From: a virus
DNA length: 36,926 nucleotides
Direction: 5' to 3' (one strand)
IMG/VR virus record: IMGVR_UViG_3300035703_000226
Span: 1 to 36,926 of that record
Shown in pieces: positions 8,695 to 14,981 of the stretch (the stretch's first letter is position 1; every line of letters starts with the position of its first letter). The notes below the pieces were generated by a model. The model was not told the DNA's origin. It was given only the letters and a program-made list of their open reading frames with translations, and ran no database searches. The position numbers and the translations under genes were made by a program.

Positions 8695-9738
8695 ATGGCC
8701 GCCAGGAAACTGCCCGACGAGACCTGCATCGAGGTGCTCAAGGCGCTGCACGCCGCCGAAAGCAATCAGGCCGCTGCCGCTGATCTGCTCGGCATCAAGC
8801 GCCAGACCTTCGTCTCGCGCCTCGCCCAGGCCCGCGCGCGCTTTCCGGACTGGCAACCGGGCGAGGTCGCCGTCCCTGCCCTGCCCCCGAAAAATCTGCC
8901 CTTCGAAGAGCGGCTTGCGCTGATCAAGCGGCGCAACGCCCGCGCGATCGAGCACAAGCGGGCGCAGGCGTGGCAGCGGGTCTACATTCCGGTGAGCGGG
9001 CCTTACGGCATCTGCTGGTTCGGCGATCCGCACCTTGACGATCCCTATTGCGATCTCGCCAGCTTCGAGCGTCATTCGCGCATCTGCGCCGAGACCGAGG
9101 GGATGTTCGGGGTTAACGGCGGCGACACGCTCAACAACTGGGTTGGCCGGCTGAAGGCGCTTTACGCCGATCAGCCGACCACCGCCGAGGAAGGCTGGGA
9201 GCTGGCCGACTGGGCGCTAAACGGCCTCGGTGTGCGCTGGGCGGCGTGGCTGCTGGGCAATCACGACGACTGGGAGATGGGTTTCCGCATCTTCGAAAAG
9301 ATGAACACCCGACGCGTCCTGATGCGCGACTGGGAGGCCAAGCTGGTGTTCGCCAGCGAATGCGGCGGCGAGTGCCGGGTCTGGGCGCGGCACGATTTCA
9401 AGGGCTCCTCGATCTACAACGAGCTGCACGGCCAGAAGCGCGCCGCGATGTTCTCGGGTGGGGTGGCCGACATTTACGCGGCTTTCCACCGCCACACCAT
9501 CGCCACGGGTAAATACGAGCTCGACAGCGGCGAGATCGCCACCCTGATCCGCGCGCGCGGCTACAAGGACTGCGACAGCTACGCGATGAAGGCGGGTTTC
9601 ACTGAACAGCAACACGGCCAGTCGGTGGTGACGGTGATAACCCCGGTGCCGGGCGGCAGGCCGAAGGTCGAGACATTCTGGGATGTCGAGGAGGGGGCCG
9701 AGTTTCTGACCTTCAAGCGCCGGAAGGCGGCGGCGTGA
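8695..9738 (+). CDS. HTH-metallophosphoesterase fusion (calcineurin-like fold)
   Basis: Encodes 347 residues from ATG 8695, immediately after the Rz stop. Residues about 20-52 look like a helix-turn-helix (NQAAAADLLGIKRQTFVSRL). The rest carries the metallophosphoesterase signatures in order: GDPHLDD at 110-116, GGD with Asp144, GNHD at 188-191, His233/His245 and a FHRHT block at 264-268. These residues would bind two metal ions and hydrolyse phosphoesters such as nucleotides or DNA ends. Similar genes are widespread in alphaproteobacterial prophages, but their substrate is unknown. Its place at the end of the late operon, next to lysis genes, gives no direct clue to function. Confidence 0.85.
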   Translation: MAARKLPDETCIEVLKALHAAESNQAAAADLLGIKRQTFVSRLAQARARFPDWQPGEVAVPALPPKNLPFEERLALIKRRNARAIEHKRAQAWQRVYIPVSGPYGICWFGDPHLDDPYCDLASFERHSRICAETEGMFGVNGGDTLNNWVGRLKALYADQPTTAEEGWELADWALNGLGVRWAAWLLGNHDDWEMGFRIFEKMNTRRVLMRDWEAKLVFASECGGECRVWARHDFKGSSIYNELHGQKRAAMFSGGVADIYAAFHRHTIATGKYELDSGEIATLIRARGYKDCDSYAMKAGFTEQQHGQSVVTVITPVPGGRPKVETFWDVEEGAEFLTFKRRKAAA

Positions 9739-9914
9739 TCGAGGCGACTGCAAGACTGGAGCGTGCCGCGCGGATGCTGCGCGAGCGGCCCGTCCCGCTG
9801 CGTCACGCGGCAATCATCGAGCTATTGACCGAAGCGATCTTTGATGTCGCCCAGACCAGCCCGAGCGATCAGGCGCACAAGGTCGAGATCATCGCCCGGG
9901 CAATGCGGGACTGA
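9735..9914 (+). CDS. Small protein of unknown function ending the rightward late operon
   Basis: Encodes 59 residues from GTG 9735, which overlaps the phosphoesterase stop (GTGA), to TGA 9912-9914. It is charged and probably all-helical (for example RLERAARMLRERP), with no membrane span. The start-stop coupling and lack of any other good frame support it as a gene. Only 27 bases separate it from the convergent gene that follows, and I see no clear terminator hairpin there. Confidence 0.6.
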   Translation: MIEATARLERAARMLRERPVPLRHAAIIELLTEAIFDVAQTSPSDQAHKVEIIARAMRD

Positions 9915-9941
9915 GGACTGGATGCGCGCGGGAAGTTGGGG

Positions 9942-10187
9942 TTAGTCGATCGGAGCCCAAGCAACCGGATTTTCGTACTCGCCGAGGAATCCCGAATCAT
10001 ACCAAGCGAAATGCCACGCGCCGCCTTTTCCGGTGTGATCGGCCATCTTTTCACTCCACTGCGCAACGACTATCGGGGGCTGCTCTTCGCTGTCCCAGCG
10101 GTAGGTGATGCAACCACCCTTGAGGAGCACCCATGTCCCATCCTTGGGGGCTGCTTGCATGTCGTAGCAAAATTCGATCGCCGCCAT
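9942..10187 (-). CDS. Small protein of unknown function (short APKDGTW-type phage protein)
   Basis: Encodes 81 residues on the minus strand, starting at ATG 10187, one base after the thermonuclease stop. It opens MAAIEFCYDMQAAPKDGTW and ends AWAPID. The pattern of an APKDGT block, a Trp-rich middle (AQWSEKMA, AWHFAWYDSG) and a terminal W-P resembles short phage proteins of the DUF551 type. No function is known for that type. It appears co-transcribed with the thermonuclease gene and runs against the late operon. Confidence 0.7.
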   Translation of the reverse strand: MAAIEFCYDMQAAPKDGTWVLLKGGCITYRWDSEEQPPIVVAQWSEKMADHTGKGGAWHFAWYDSGFLGEYENPVAWAPID

Positions 10188-10188
10188 C

Positions 10189-10533
10189 TCAGCACCACCC
10201 CTTTCTGCGCGGCCAGCGCTGTGCCAGCCCTTCCTTGATCAGTTGCTCCGGAATGGAGCCGAAAGTTGCCAGCGTGCGGCCGTAACGGTCCTCGCCGACC
10301 CGCTCGAAGCGGGTGCCGCGCTCGCGCAGCAGCTCCACCAACCGCCAGCGCGCCCGCAATGCCAGCGCCCGCTCGGCCGGGCAACGCCCGTTGATTTCCG
10401 GCGCGTCGATCTCAGCAATGCGGATCTTCTCGCCCGCGATCCAGACGGTATCGCCGTCGACGACGCAAGTGACCCGCTTGCCCTGAGGCGGGCAGATGGC
10501 TAGGGCGGCGGCGGCAAGCGTGACGGTGATCAT
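10189..10533 (-). CDS. Thermonuclease-like (SNase fold) nuclease, probably exported
   Basis: Encodes 114 residues on the minus strand. ATG 10533 has AAGGAG (complement of 10542-10547) eight bases upstream. A short hydrophobic N-terminus (residues 1-14) could be a signal peptide. The staphylococcal nuclease motifs follow: VDGDT with Asp28, then Arg38, Asp43 and Glu46 in the spacing seen in the reference enzyme (R-x4-D-x2-E), and YGR with Arg86. The protein is shorter than the reference nuclease but retains all catalytic positions. It lies beside attP on the far side from the integrase, a common place for accessory cargo genes. It may degrade DNA in the periplasm or outside the cell. Confidence 0.85.
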   Translation of the reverse strand: MITVTLAAAALAICPPQGKRVTCVVDGDTVWIAGEKIRIAEIDAPEINGRCPAERALALRARWRLVELLRERGTRFERVGEDRYGRTLATFGSIPEQLIKEGLAQRWPRRKGWC

Positions 10534-10551
10534 CGTGCGGGCTCCTTGGCA

Positions 10552-10577
10552 GGTTCGGGACTATTCCGGGACTCGGC
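10552..10577 (+). repeat. Left copy of 26-bp direct repeat (putative integrase arm site)
   Basis: Identical over 26 bp to 10773-10798. Each copy contains two CGGGACT motifs 11 bp apart (10556-10562 and 10567-10573 here), about one helical turn, as expected for paired arm-type binding sites on one face of the DNA. It lies in the untranslated region upstream of the thermonuclease. Confidence 0.75.
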
Positions 10578-10587
10578 CCGCCTGTTC

Positions 10588-10614
10588 CCGCCACGTTCCG
10601 CCACAAACCGCCAC
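10588..10614 (+). repeat. Three CCGCCAC motifs with exact 10-bp period
   Basis: CCGCCAC occurs at 10588-10594, 10598-10604 and 10608-10614. Helical phasing between the left repeat and the tRNA core suggests protein-binding sites, for the integrase, the excisionase-like protein or a bending protein. Confidence 0.6.
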
Positions 10615-10669
10615 GAAAGGCCCGCCGAAAAGCGGCCAGAACGGCGGAAAACCAAGGATTTCCCAGCGT

Positions 10670-10712
10670 CGGGGAGTAGCGCAGTCTGGTAGCGCATCTG
10701 CTTTGGGAGCAG
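10670..10712 (+). pseudogene. 5' half of a tRNA-Pro(UGG) gene (attachment core)
   Basis: The segment starts CGGGGAGTAGCGCAG and runs through the D-loop (GTCTGGTAGCGC) and the anticodon stem-loop with TTTGGGA, anticodon TGG, ending at GCAG 10709-10712. It matches bacterial tRNA-Pro(UGG) positions 1 to about 43. After that the sequence diverges: there is no TTCGA T-arm and no CCA, although a CTCCCC that could mimic the 3' acceptor strand occurs at 10730-10735. It is therefore a truncated copy, not a working tRNA, and most likely the identity block shared with the host attB. Confidence 0.85.
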
Positions 10713-10720
10713 CGGTGCGA

Positions 10721-11806
10721 TCATGCGCTCTCCCCTGCTTTTCTGCGGGTTTCGGGGGTTTCGGCTTCGGGTGGTTCGGGACTATTCCGGGACTCGGCGG
10801 CGGCCATCAGTTTGCGGACCTCGTCCTCGCTGGTGTGGAAGTAGCGGCGGGTGGTGCGGATGTCGCTGTGGTTCGCCAGCCTCTGCGCGGCCTCGATGCT
10901 GCCGAGCCTTGTCAGCGCGGTGTGGCGGGTGTCGTGGAAGCGGAAGCCTTCGATCCCGGCCTCGGCCAGCGCGCGGCGCCATTTGCGGTCCCAGCCCTGC
11001 TTGCTGAAGGGGTAGCGCTCGCCCCTGCGGCGCGCGGGGCGGTCTTTGCGTTTGGGGCTCGGCCGCTCGCAGACGTAGGTAAAGACCTGGGCGCAGACCT
11101 TCGGCTGCTGGCGGATGATCGCGGCGAGGCGCGGCGTCAGCGGGAAGGTGTGGCGCTGGCCGCCTTTCGTGCTGACAGTCGCGCGGGCGTTCACCAGATC
11201 GACGTCGCTCCAGCGCAGGGTGACGATTTCGGCGCGGCGCTGGCCGCTGATCAGCGCGAATTCGACGATCGGTTGCAGGCTCTCGGGCAGGTGATCGAAC
11301 AGGCGGGCTTCCTCCTCGGCGGAGAGGATGCGGGTTTCGGGGGCTTTCTCTTTCAGCTTCGCCTCGCGCCAGTCGATCGCCGGGACATCATAGCCGCGGG
11401 CCTCGCACCAGTTGCAGACCCGGCGCAGCAGCGCGATCTCGCGGTTGACGCTGGCGTTGGAGACGGCGGCGCGGCGGCGGGCGATGTACTTGTCGAGATC
11501 GCGCAGGGTGAGATCGTGCAGCCAGCGGTTCTTGCCGAGGCTGACGGCGAGATTGTCGAGCTGGTAGAAGGTGGTGGCGCGGCTGCGCTGGTGCTGGCCC
11601 TTGATCTCGAACCACTGGCCGCAGGCGAGATCGAGGGTGATCGGCGGCTTGGCGACCTCGCCTAGCGCGGCCTTGCGGCGGAGCTCGGCCTCGAAGCGTT
11701 CGGCATCGCGGCGCGACGTGCATCCCGTAGAGCCGTGATACCGACGACTCTGGAACTGGAAATCGAATTGCCAGAAGCGGCTTTTGGCGGGTTTGTAGAC
11801 GGACAT
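10721..11806 (-). CDS. int: Tyrosine recombinase integrase
   Basis: Encodes 361 residues on the minus strand. The start is ATG 11806 because GAGGAG (complement of 11815-11820) precedes it by eight bases; the frame continues upstream but only as a shadow. An N-terminal arm-binding region (residues about 1-60) and a core-binding SAM-like region (about 65-150) precede the catalytic domain. Catalytic residues are visible: Arg190 in SGQRRAE, His291 and Arg294 in HDTRH, His313 in ANHSD and nucleophile Tyr322 in RRYFH. It ends the leftward operon and abuts attP; its last codons contain the right arm repeat. It should integrate the phage into a tRNA-Pro gene. Confidence 0.95.
   Translation of the reverse strand: MSVYKPAKSRFWQFDFQFQSRRYHGSTGCTSRRDAERFEAELRRKAALGEVAKPPITLDLACGQWFEIKGQHQRSRATTFYQLDNLAVSLGKNRWLHDLTLRDLDKYIARRRAAVSNASVNREIALLRRVCNWCEARGYDVPAIDWREAKLKEKAPETRILSAEEEARLFDHLPESLQPIVEFALISGQRRAEIVTLRWSDVDLVNARATVSTKGGQRHTFPLTPRLAAIIRQQPKVCAQVFTYVCERPSPKRKDRPARRRGERYPFSKQGWDRKWRRALAEAGIEGFRFHDTRHTALTRLGSIEAAQRLANHSDIRTTRRYFHTSEDEVRKLMAAAESRNSPEPPEAETPETRRKAGESA
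10773..10798 (+). repeat. Right copy of 26-bp direct repeat, inside the integrase 3' end
   Basis: Perfect copy of 10552-10577, read through by the integrase gene as the residues around SRNSPEP. The paired location on either side of the tRNA core supports an arm-type site. Coding and recognition functions would overlap here. Confidence 0.75.
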
Positions 11807-11991
11807 TGCGGGCGCTCCTCGCGGGCCTGCCGCTCGATATAGTCGGCGAGATCGTCCTCGCGATAGAGGATTGTGCGGGGGGTCGGGCGGACGTGGCGGA
11901 TGAGGCCGGCGCTGCGCAGGCCGCGCAGGGTGCGCGGGGCGATGTGCAGGCGGGCGGCGGCCTCGGCCTCGGTGAGGAGGTGGGGGATCAT
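11662..11991 (-). CDS. Excisionase-like DNA-binding protein (MerR/HTH_17 type), overlapping int
   Basis: Encodes 109 residues on the minus strand from ATG 11991, which overlaps the methyltransferase stop (ATGA). Residues 1-60 form a winged helix of the excisionase type (LLTEAEAAARLHIAPRTLRG, then ILYREDDLADYIERQ). Proteins of this kind direct integrase toward excision by bending attP. The remaining 50 residues have no recognisable fold and are encoded in a 145-bp out-of-frame overlap with the integrase gene. The domain normally ends where the overlap begins, so the tail may simply be read-through tolerated by the overlap. Confidence 0.8.
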   Translation of the reverse strand: MIPHLLTEAEAAARLHIAPRTLRGLRSAGLIRHVRPTPRTILYREDDLADYIERQAREERPQCPSTNPPKAASGNSISSSRVVGITALRDARRAAMPNASRPSSAARPR

Positions 11992-13664
11992 GCGGCCTCC
12001 CTGCCCTGCTCGGCAGCATCGATCATGTTCGCGCCCGCCAGCGCTCGCGCGAGTGGCGGGCAGACCGAGTTGCCGCACTTGGCGACCTGCGCGGTCTTGG
12101 TGATCGGCTTGCCGCTGCTGTCGCGGTCGATGATGTAATCGGGCGGAAAGCCCTGCGCGTTGAAGAGTTCGCGCGGGGTCAGCATCCGCATCCCGATATC
12201 GACGATCACGTATTCCTCGCCCGCGATGGTGACGGTCACCAGCCCGAAGCGATCGTTGACGGTGACGGTGCCGAGCGGATTGCTCAGGCCGTGGCCGTCC
12301 TGTTCGTTGCCGTAGTATTTGACGAGGAAGGCGCGGACTTCGGCCATGTGAAGGCCGCCTGCGCTGAGGGTGTGGAGCGGTTCATCGACCGGCTGACCGT
12401 GGGCGCAGGTGCCGCGCAGCTTCACCAGATTGCTGGTAACAAGGCGCTGCTGGCTGCCAGTGGTGGCGACGGTCGAAAGCGGATCGCTGGCCGCGCGACC
12501 GGCAAGGTTGGCATTGTTCGGCCCGCCGTTGGCCTGCTCAACATGCGCGGCGACCAGCTGGGCAACGGCGACATGATGCTTGGTCCCGCCGGCAACGACG
12601 GTGCCGAGAGGTTTCTCGATGTCCATTGCGCGCGGCGCCTGCCCTGCCCTTTCGCCGTTGCCGACGTGGACCAAGTGCGCGGCGGCGAGGCCGAAGCGCG
12701 GATCGCAAGTGGCAGTGCGCAGGGGTTCGTCAACGGGATTGGCCGAGCGCACCTTGCCCCCCTCCTTCTCGCCGTAAAAGGGCGATATCACCGGGCTGAC
12801 CACCGCCATCTCGCCGCCCTTAGCGGTGGTGATCGTGCGCAGCGGCTCGTCGCCCGGATAGAACCTATCGCCCGCCCAGTTGGTGTTGCAGATCGGCACG
12901 ATGAACGGCGACGGGTTGTTGACCACGAATTTCATGATCCCGTGCGCGATGCGGCGCAGGGTCTTTTCGGCAAGCGGCTTCGGGCGCTCGAAGATGCTCG
13001 GGCACGGGATCGACCAGTCGATGATCTCCGCCGCGGTGCGCCACGGTTTGCGCTGGCCGCTCAGAACCTCGGGGCTGCCGGGCTTGCCGTGCGTCGGTTC
13101 GGGCCAGCGGATCGGCTTGCCATCGCAGCGGGCGACCATGAAGAACCGCTTGCGGATCGTCGGCGCGCCGTAATCGCAGGCGCGCAGCTCGCGGAACTCG
13201 ATCTTGTAACCCAGCTTGCGCAGCTCGCGGCACCACTGGTCGAAGGTTTCGCCCTTGCGTTCGGGGATCGGCTTGCCCTGTTCGCAGAGCGGCCCCCAGG
13301 TGCGAAATTCCTCGACGTTCTCGAGCAGGATCAGCGCGGGCCGGACGCGCTTGGCCCAGAGCACCACCACCCACGCCAGATCCCGGATCGACTTCTCGCG
13401 CGGCTTGCCGCCCTTGGCCTTGCTGAAATGCTTGCAGTCGGGCGAGAACCACGCGAGGTCGACGGGCTCGCCCTTGGTTACATCACGCGGGTCGATCTGC
13501 CAGATGTTGTTGCGGATGTGCACGGTGCCGGGGTGGTTTGCCTCGTGCATCCGGATCGCCTGTTCATCGTGATTGATGGCGTAATCGACCGCGCGCCCCA
13601 GCGCCTGCTCGATGCCGGTGGAAGCCCCGCCGCCGCCAGCAAAGTTGTCGATGATGAGGCCCAT
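11988..13664 (-). CDS. C5-cytosine DNA methyltransferase with a repeat-containing target-recognition region
   Basis: Encodes 558 residues on the minus strand from ATG 13664, overlapping the upstream stop. The methyltransferase motifs appear in order: IDNFAGGGGAS (motif I, residues 5-15), SPDCKHFS with catalytic Cys77 (motif IV, PDC instead of PC), LLENVEEF (motif VI, about 113-120), RKRFF (motif VIII, about 171-175) and LTPRELFNAQGFPPDYI plus KCGNSVCPPLA near the C-terminus (IX-X). Between about 270 and 470 a PL-x-T motif recurs six times. It probably methylates phage DNA against host restriction. The gene sits in the leftward early arm with excisionase and integrase. Confidence 0.92.
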   Translation of the reverse strand: MGLIIDNFAGGGGASTGIEQALGRAVDYAINHDEQAIRMHEANHPGTVHIRNNIWQIDPRDVTKGEPVDLAWFSPDCKHFSKAKGGKPREKSIRDLAWVVVLWAKRVRPALILLENVEEFRTWGPLCEQGKPIPERKGETFDQWCRELRKLGYKIEFRELRACDYGAPTIRKRFFMVARCDGKPIRWPEPTHGKPGSPEVLSGQRKPWRTAAEIIDWSIPCPSIFERPKPLAEKTLRRIAHGIMKFVVNNPSPFIVPICNTNWAGDRFYPGDEPLRTITTAKGGEMAVVSPVISPFYGEKEGGKVRSANPVDEPLRTATCDPRFGLAAAHLVHVGNGERAGQAPRAMDIEKPLGTVVAGGTKHHVAVAQLVAAHVEQANGGPNNANLAGRAASDPLSTVATTGSQQRLVTSNLVKLRGTCAHGQPVDEPLHTLSAGGLHMAEVRAFLVKYYGNEQDGHGLSNPLGTVTVNDRFGLVTVTIAGEEYVIVDIGMRMLTPRELFNAQGFPPDYIIDRDSSGKPITKTAQVAKCGNSVCPPLARALAGANMIDAAEQGREAA

Positions 13665-13915
13665 CACCCTTCCCCTTCTTCGAGCGCCTTGCGGGCGTTG
13701 GCGGCCCAGCGGGTTAGCAGGTGCTCGCCTGCGTCCCAGGTGCAGCTGGCGGTGATGCCGAAGAGGCGGATGGTGTTGGTGTTGCCTTCGGGGAAGGTCG
13801 CGCCCCATGCGGCCAGTGCCTCGCGGATGGCGGGCGCGTCGAAGCTCTCGGCGTTGCTGGCGGCGCGGATCAGGTCGACCGCCTCGGTGAGGGTCTTGCG
13901 GCGCTCGGGGGTCAT
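13664..13915 (-). CDS. Small protein of unknown function upstream of the cytosine methyltransferase
   Basis: Encodes 83 residues on the minus strand from ATG 13915 to a TGA overlapping the methyltransferase start (ATGA). The start also overlaps the DUF4326 stop. It has a helical N-terminal half (TPERRKTLTEAVDLIRAAS) and a compact C-terminal part ending EEGEG. No family is recognised and no membrane segment is present. Coupling on both sides supports translation as part of the leftward operon. Confidence 0.7.
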   Translation of the reverse strand: MTPERRKTLTEAVDLIRAASNAESFDAPAIREALAAWGATFPEGNTNTIRLFGITASCTWDAGEHLLTRWAANARKALEEGEG

Positions 13916-14244
13916 TCGGTGGCCTCGTTGCGGTTCGCCAGTTCGAGCAGAACATCGGCGTGGCAGGGCTGATGGAGCGGGCACCAGCAGGCGAGGTTCT
14001 TGCCGCGCAGCTCCTCGCGCACCTGTTCGACAAAGCGCTTCCCAATGTCGTGCAGGCAGTAGCATTCGAAGGTATCGACTGCCTCCTGGGCTGTGAAGCA
14101 GAGGGCGGTGATGTTTCCGACCCTTACCCGCGAACCGATGACGAATGGGTTGCCCCAGCGGGTCGAGCGATCGACCTTCACTGTGTTTTCAGGCATCCGC
14201 CAGCCCTTACGGCGGGAGAGTTGGACGCGGTGCGGCGTGCTCAC
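13912..14244 (-). CDS. DUF4326 family protein
   Basis: Encodes 110 residues on the minus strand. GTG 14244 is preferred because it gives the family's N-terminus (HRVQLSRRKGWRMPENT) and overlaps the upstream stop (GTGA); ATG 14193 inside the domain would truncate it. The DUF4326 hallmarks are the RSTRWGNPF block and the C-terminal LACWCPLHQPCHADVLLE with three Cys and two His residues that may bind a metal. The family is common in phages and has no established function. Confidence 0.85.
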   Translation of the reverse strand: MSTPHRVQLSRRKGWRMPENTVKVDRSTRWGNPFVIGSRVRVGNITALCFTAQEAVDTFECYCLHDIGKRFVEQVREELRGKNLACWCPLHQPCHADVLLELANRNEATE

Positions 14245-14399
14245 CGCCCCACCCTCCGCAGCAGCTTGGTGAACAGGGCTTCGAAGATGTCGGCCTTGGG
14301 TTCCGGCATCGGCTGCACCGGGCCGAAGCGGGCGCGGCGTTCGAGGGGGCACATCGTGTTGCCCTGCCCCGTCCAGCGGCGGCGGGTTTCGTAGCTCAT
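14241..14399 (-). CDS. Very small basic protein of unknown function
   Basis: Encodes 52 residues on the minus strand from ATG 14399 to TGA 14243-14241. Both ends overlap neighbouring genes (ATGA with the gene above, GTGA with the one below), exactly the pattern used throughout this operon. The product is Arg-rich at its N-terminus (MSYETRRRWTGQGN), contains a single Cys and ends in a short amphipathic helix (IFEALFTKLLRRVG). No homologous family is recognised. Confidence 0.6.
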   Translation of the reverse strand: MSYETRRRWTGQGNTMCPLERRARFGPVQPMPEPKADIFEALFTKLLRRVGR

Positions 14400-14545
14400 T
14401 GTTTCACCTCAAGTAGCGGAGCGGTAGGTGACGGGGATGTCACCCTCCAGATGATGGCCCCGAGTGCCGGGGCGAAGGCGAGGCCGAAGGCGGCGGTGGC
14501 GAGCGCGATCAGGGCGGCGCGCCAGAGGGTTTCGGTGGCGGGCAT
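14396..14545 (-). CDS. Tiny membrane protein of unknown function
   Basis: Encodes 49 residues on the minus strand from ATG 14545, which overlaps the upstream stop. One hydrophobic helix covers roughly residues 9-30 (ALIALATAAFGLAFAPALGA). It is the last of three consecutive membrane-protein genes in the leftward operon. No family is recognised. Position suggests an early host-takeover or superinfection-exclusion role, but that is inference. Confidence 0.6.
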   Translation of the reverse strand: MPATETLWRAALIALATAAFGLAFAPALGAIIWRVTSPSPTAPLLEVKQ

Positions 14546-14673
14546 CAGAACGGCCTCCACTGCGGGGCCCAGATCGAGCAGGCCGGAATGATCAGGCTGG
14601 CGGCGAGGATCAGCGCGATCGCGAGGATCTCGGGCCACGGTTCGCCTTCGGGTTCGAAGTCGGGCTGGGTCAT
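14545..14673 (-). CDS. Tiny membrane protein of unknown function
   Basis: Encodes 42 residues on the minus strand from ATG 14673 to a TGA overlapping the next start. An acidic N-terminus (TQPDFEPEGEPWPE) precedes one hydrophobic helix (ILAIALILAASLIIPACSIW) ending near the C-terminus. Coupled overlaps on both sides support expression. Nothing recognisable beyond topology. Confidence 0.6.
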   Translation of the reverse strand: MTQPDFEPEGEPWPEILAIALILAASLIIPACSIWAPQWRPF

Positions 14674-14981
14674 GCTGCCCACCACGAGACTGCGAACCCC
14701 ATCAGCCAGAGCGCCGCGGATGCGGTGACGAATGCCAGCAAGTCGTGCGGCGGGCGGTCTTTCTCGGCAGTCTTCATCCGCAGGGCCGAAAGCAGCAGGC
14801 AAATGCCAAGCACGCTAACGTACCCGACCGGCGGCGCGCCGAGCGGGACAGCGAACCAGTGATAGAGATCGCGGATCACCCACGCATGGAAGGCGTAGAT
14901 CGGCGCGGCTATCACGGCGGTAACCGGCGCGGCAAGCGGAACGCTTAAGAGCCTCGCTGCGATTGTCGGTTGATTGCTCAC
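14670..14981 (-). CDS. Multi-span membrane protein of unknown function
   Basis: Encodes 103 residues on the minus strand from GTG 14981, which overlaps the upstream stop (GTGA); the longer frame upstream is an Arg-rich shadow of the preceding gene. Three hydrophobic segments are visible, about residues 13-32, 47-66 and 82-101. No family is recognised. It begins the group of three small membrane-protein genes and is likely made soon after infection from the leftward promoter. Confidence 0.65.
   Translation of the reverse strand: MSNQPTIAARLLSVPLAAPVTAVIAAPIYAFHAWVIRDLYHWFAVPLGAPPVGYVSVLGICLLLSALRMKTAEKDRPPHDLLAFVTASAALWLMGFAVSWWAA

Larger units (their letters stand above)
10552..10798. other. 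attP: Phage attachment site (attP) with core and arm repeats
   Basis: This segment lies between the thermonuclease and the integrase and extends into the 3' end of the integrase gene. It contains a 43-nt stretch matching the 5' half of a tRNA-Pro(UGG) gene at 10670-10712, flanked by a 26-bp perfect direct repeat at 10552-10577 and 10773-10798, plus three phased CCGCCAC motifs at 10588-10614. A tRNA-derived core flanked by short direct repeats is the layout expected for a tyrosine-recombinase attP with arm-type integrase sites. The boundaries of the true core and the crossover are inferred, not seen. Confidence 0.75.

Noticed and set aside
9915-9941. Terminator between the convergent late and thermonuclease-side genes
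   Set aside because: The 27-bp gap has no convincing inverted repeat or T-tract.
10670-10740. A complete tRNA-Pro gene
   Set aside because: Only the first 43 nt match. The T-arm and CCA are absent, and the acceptor-like CTCCCC at 10730 is about five bases too close, so the gene is truncated.
12291-14096. 601-residue plus-strand open frame
   Set aside because: It is antisense to the cytosine methyltransferase and adjoining small genes, and shows no fold or motif.
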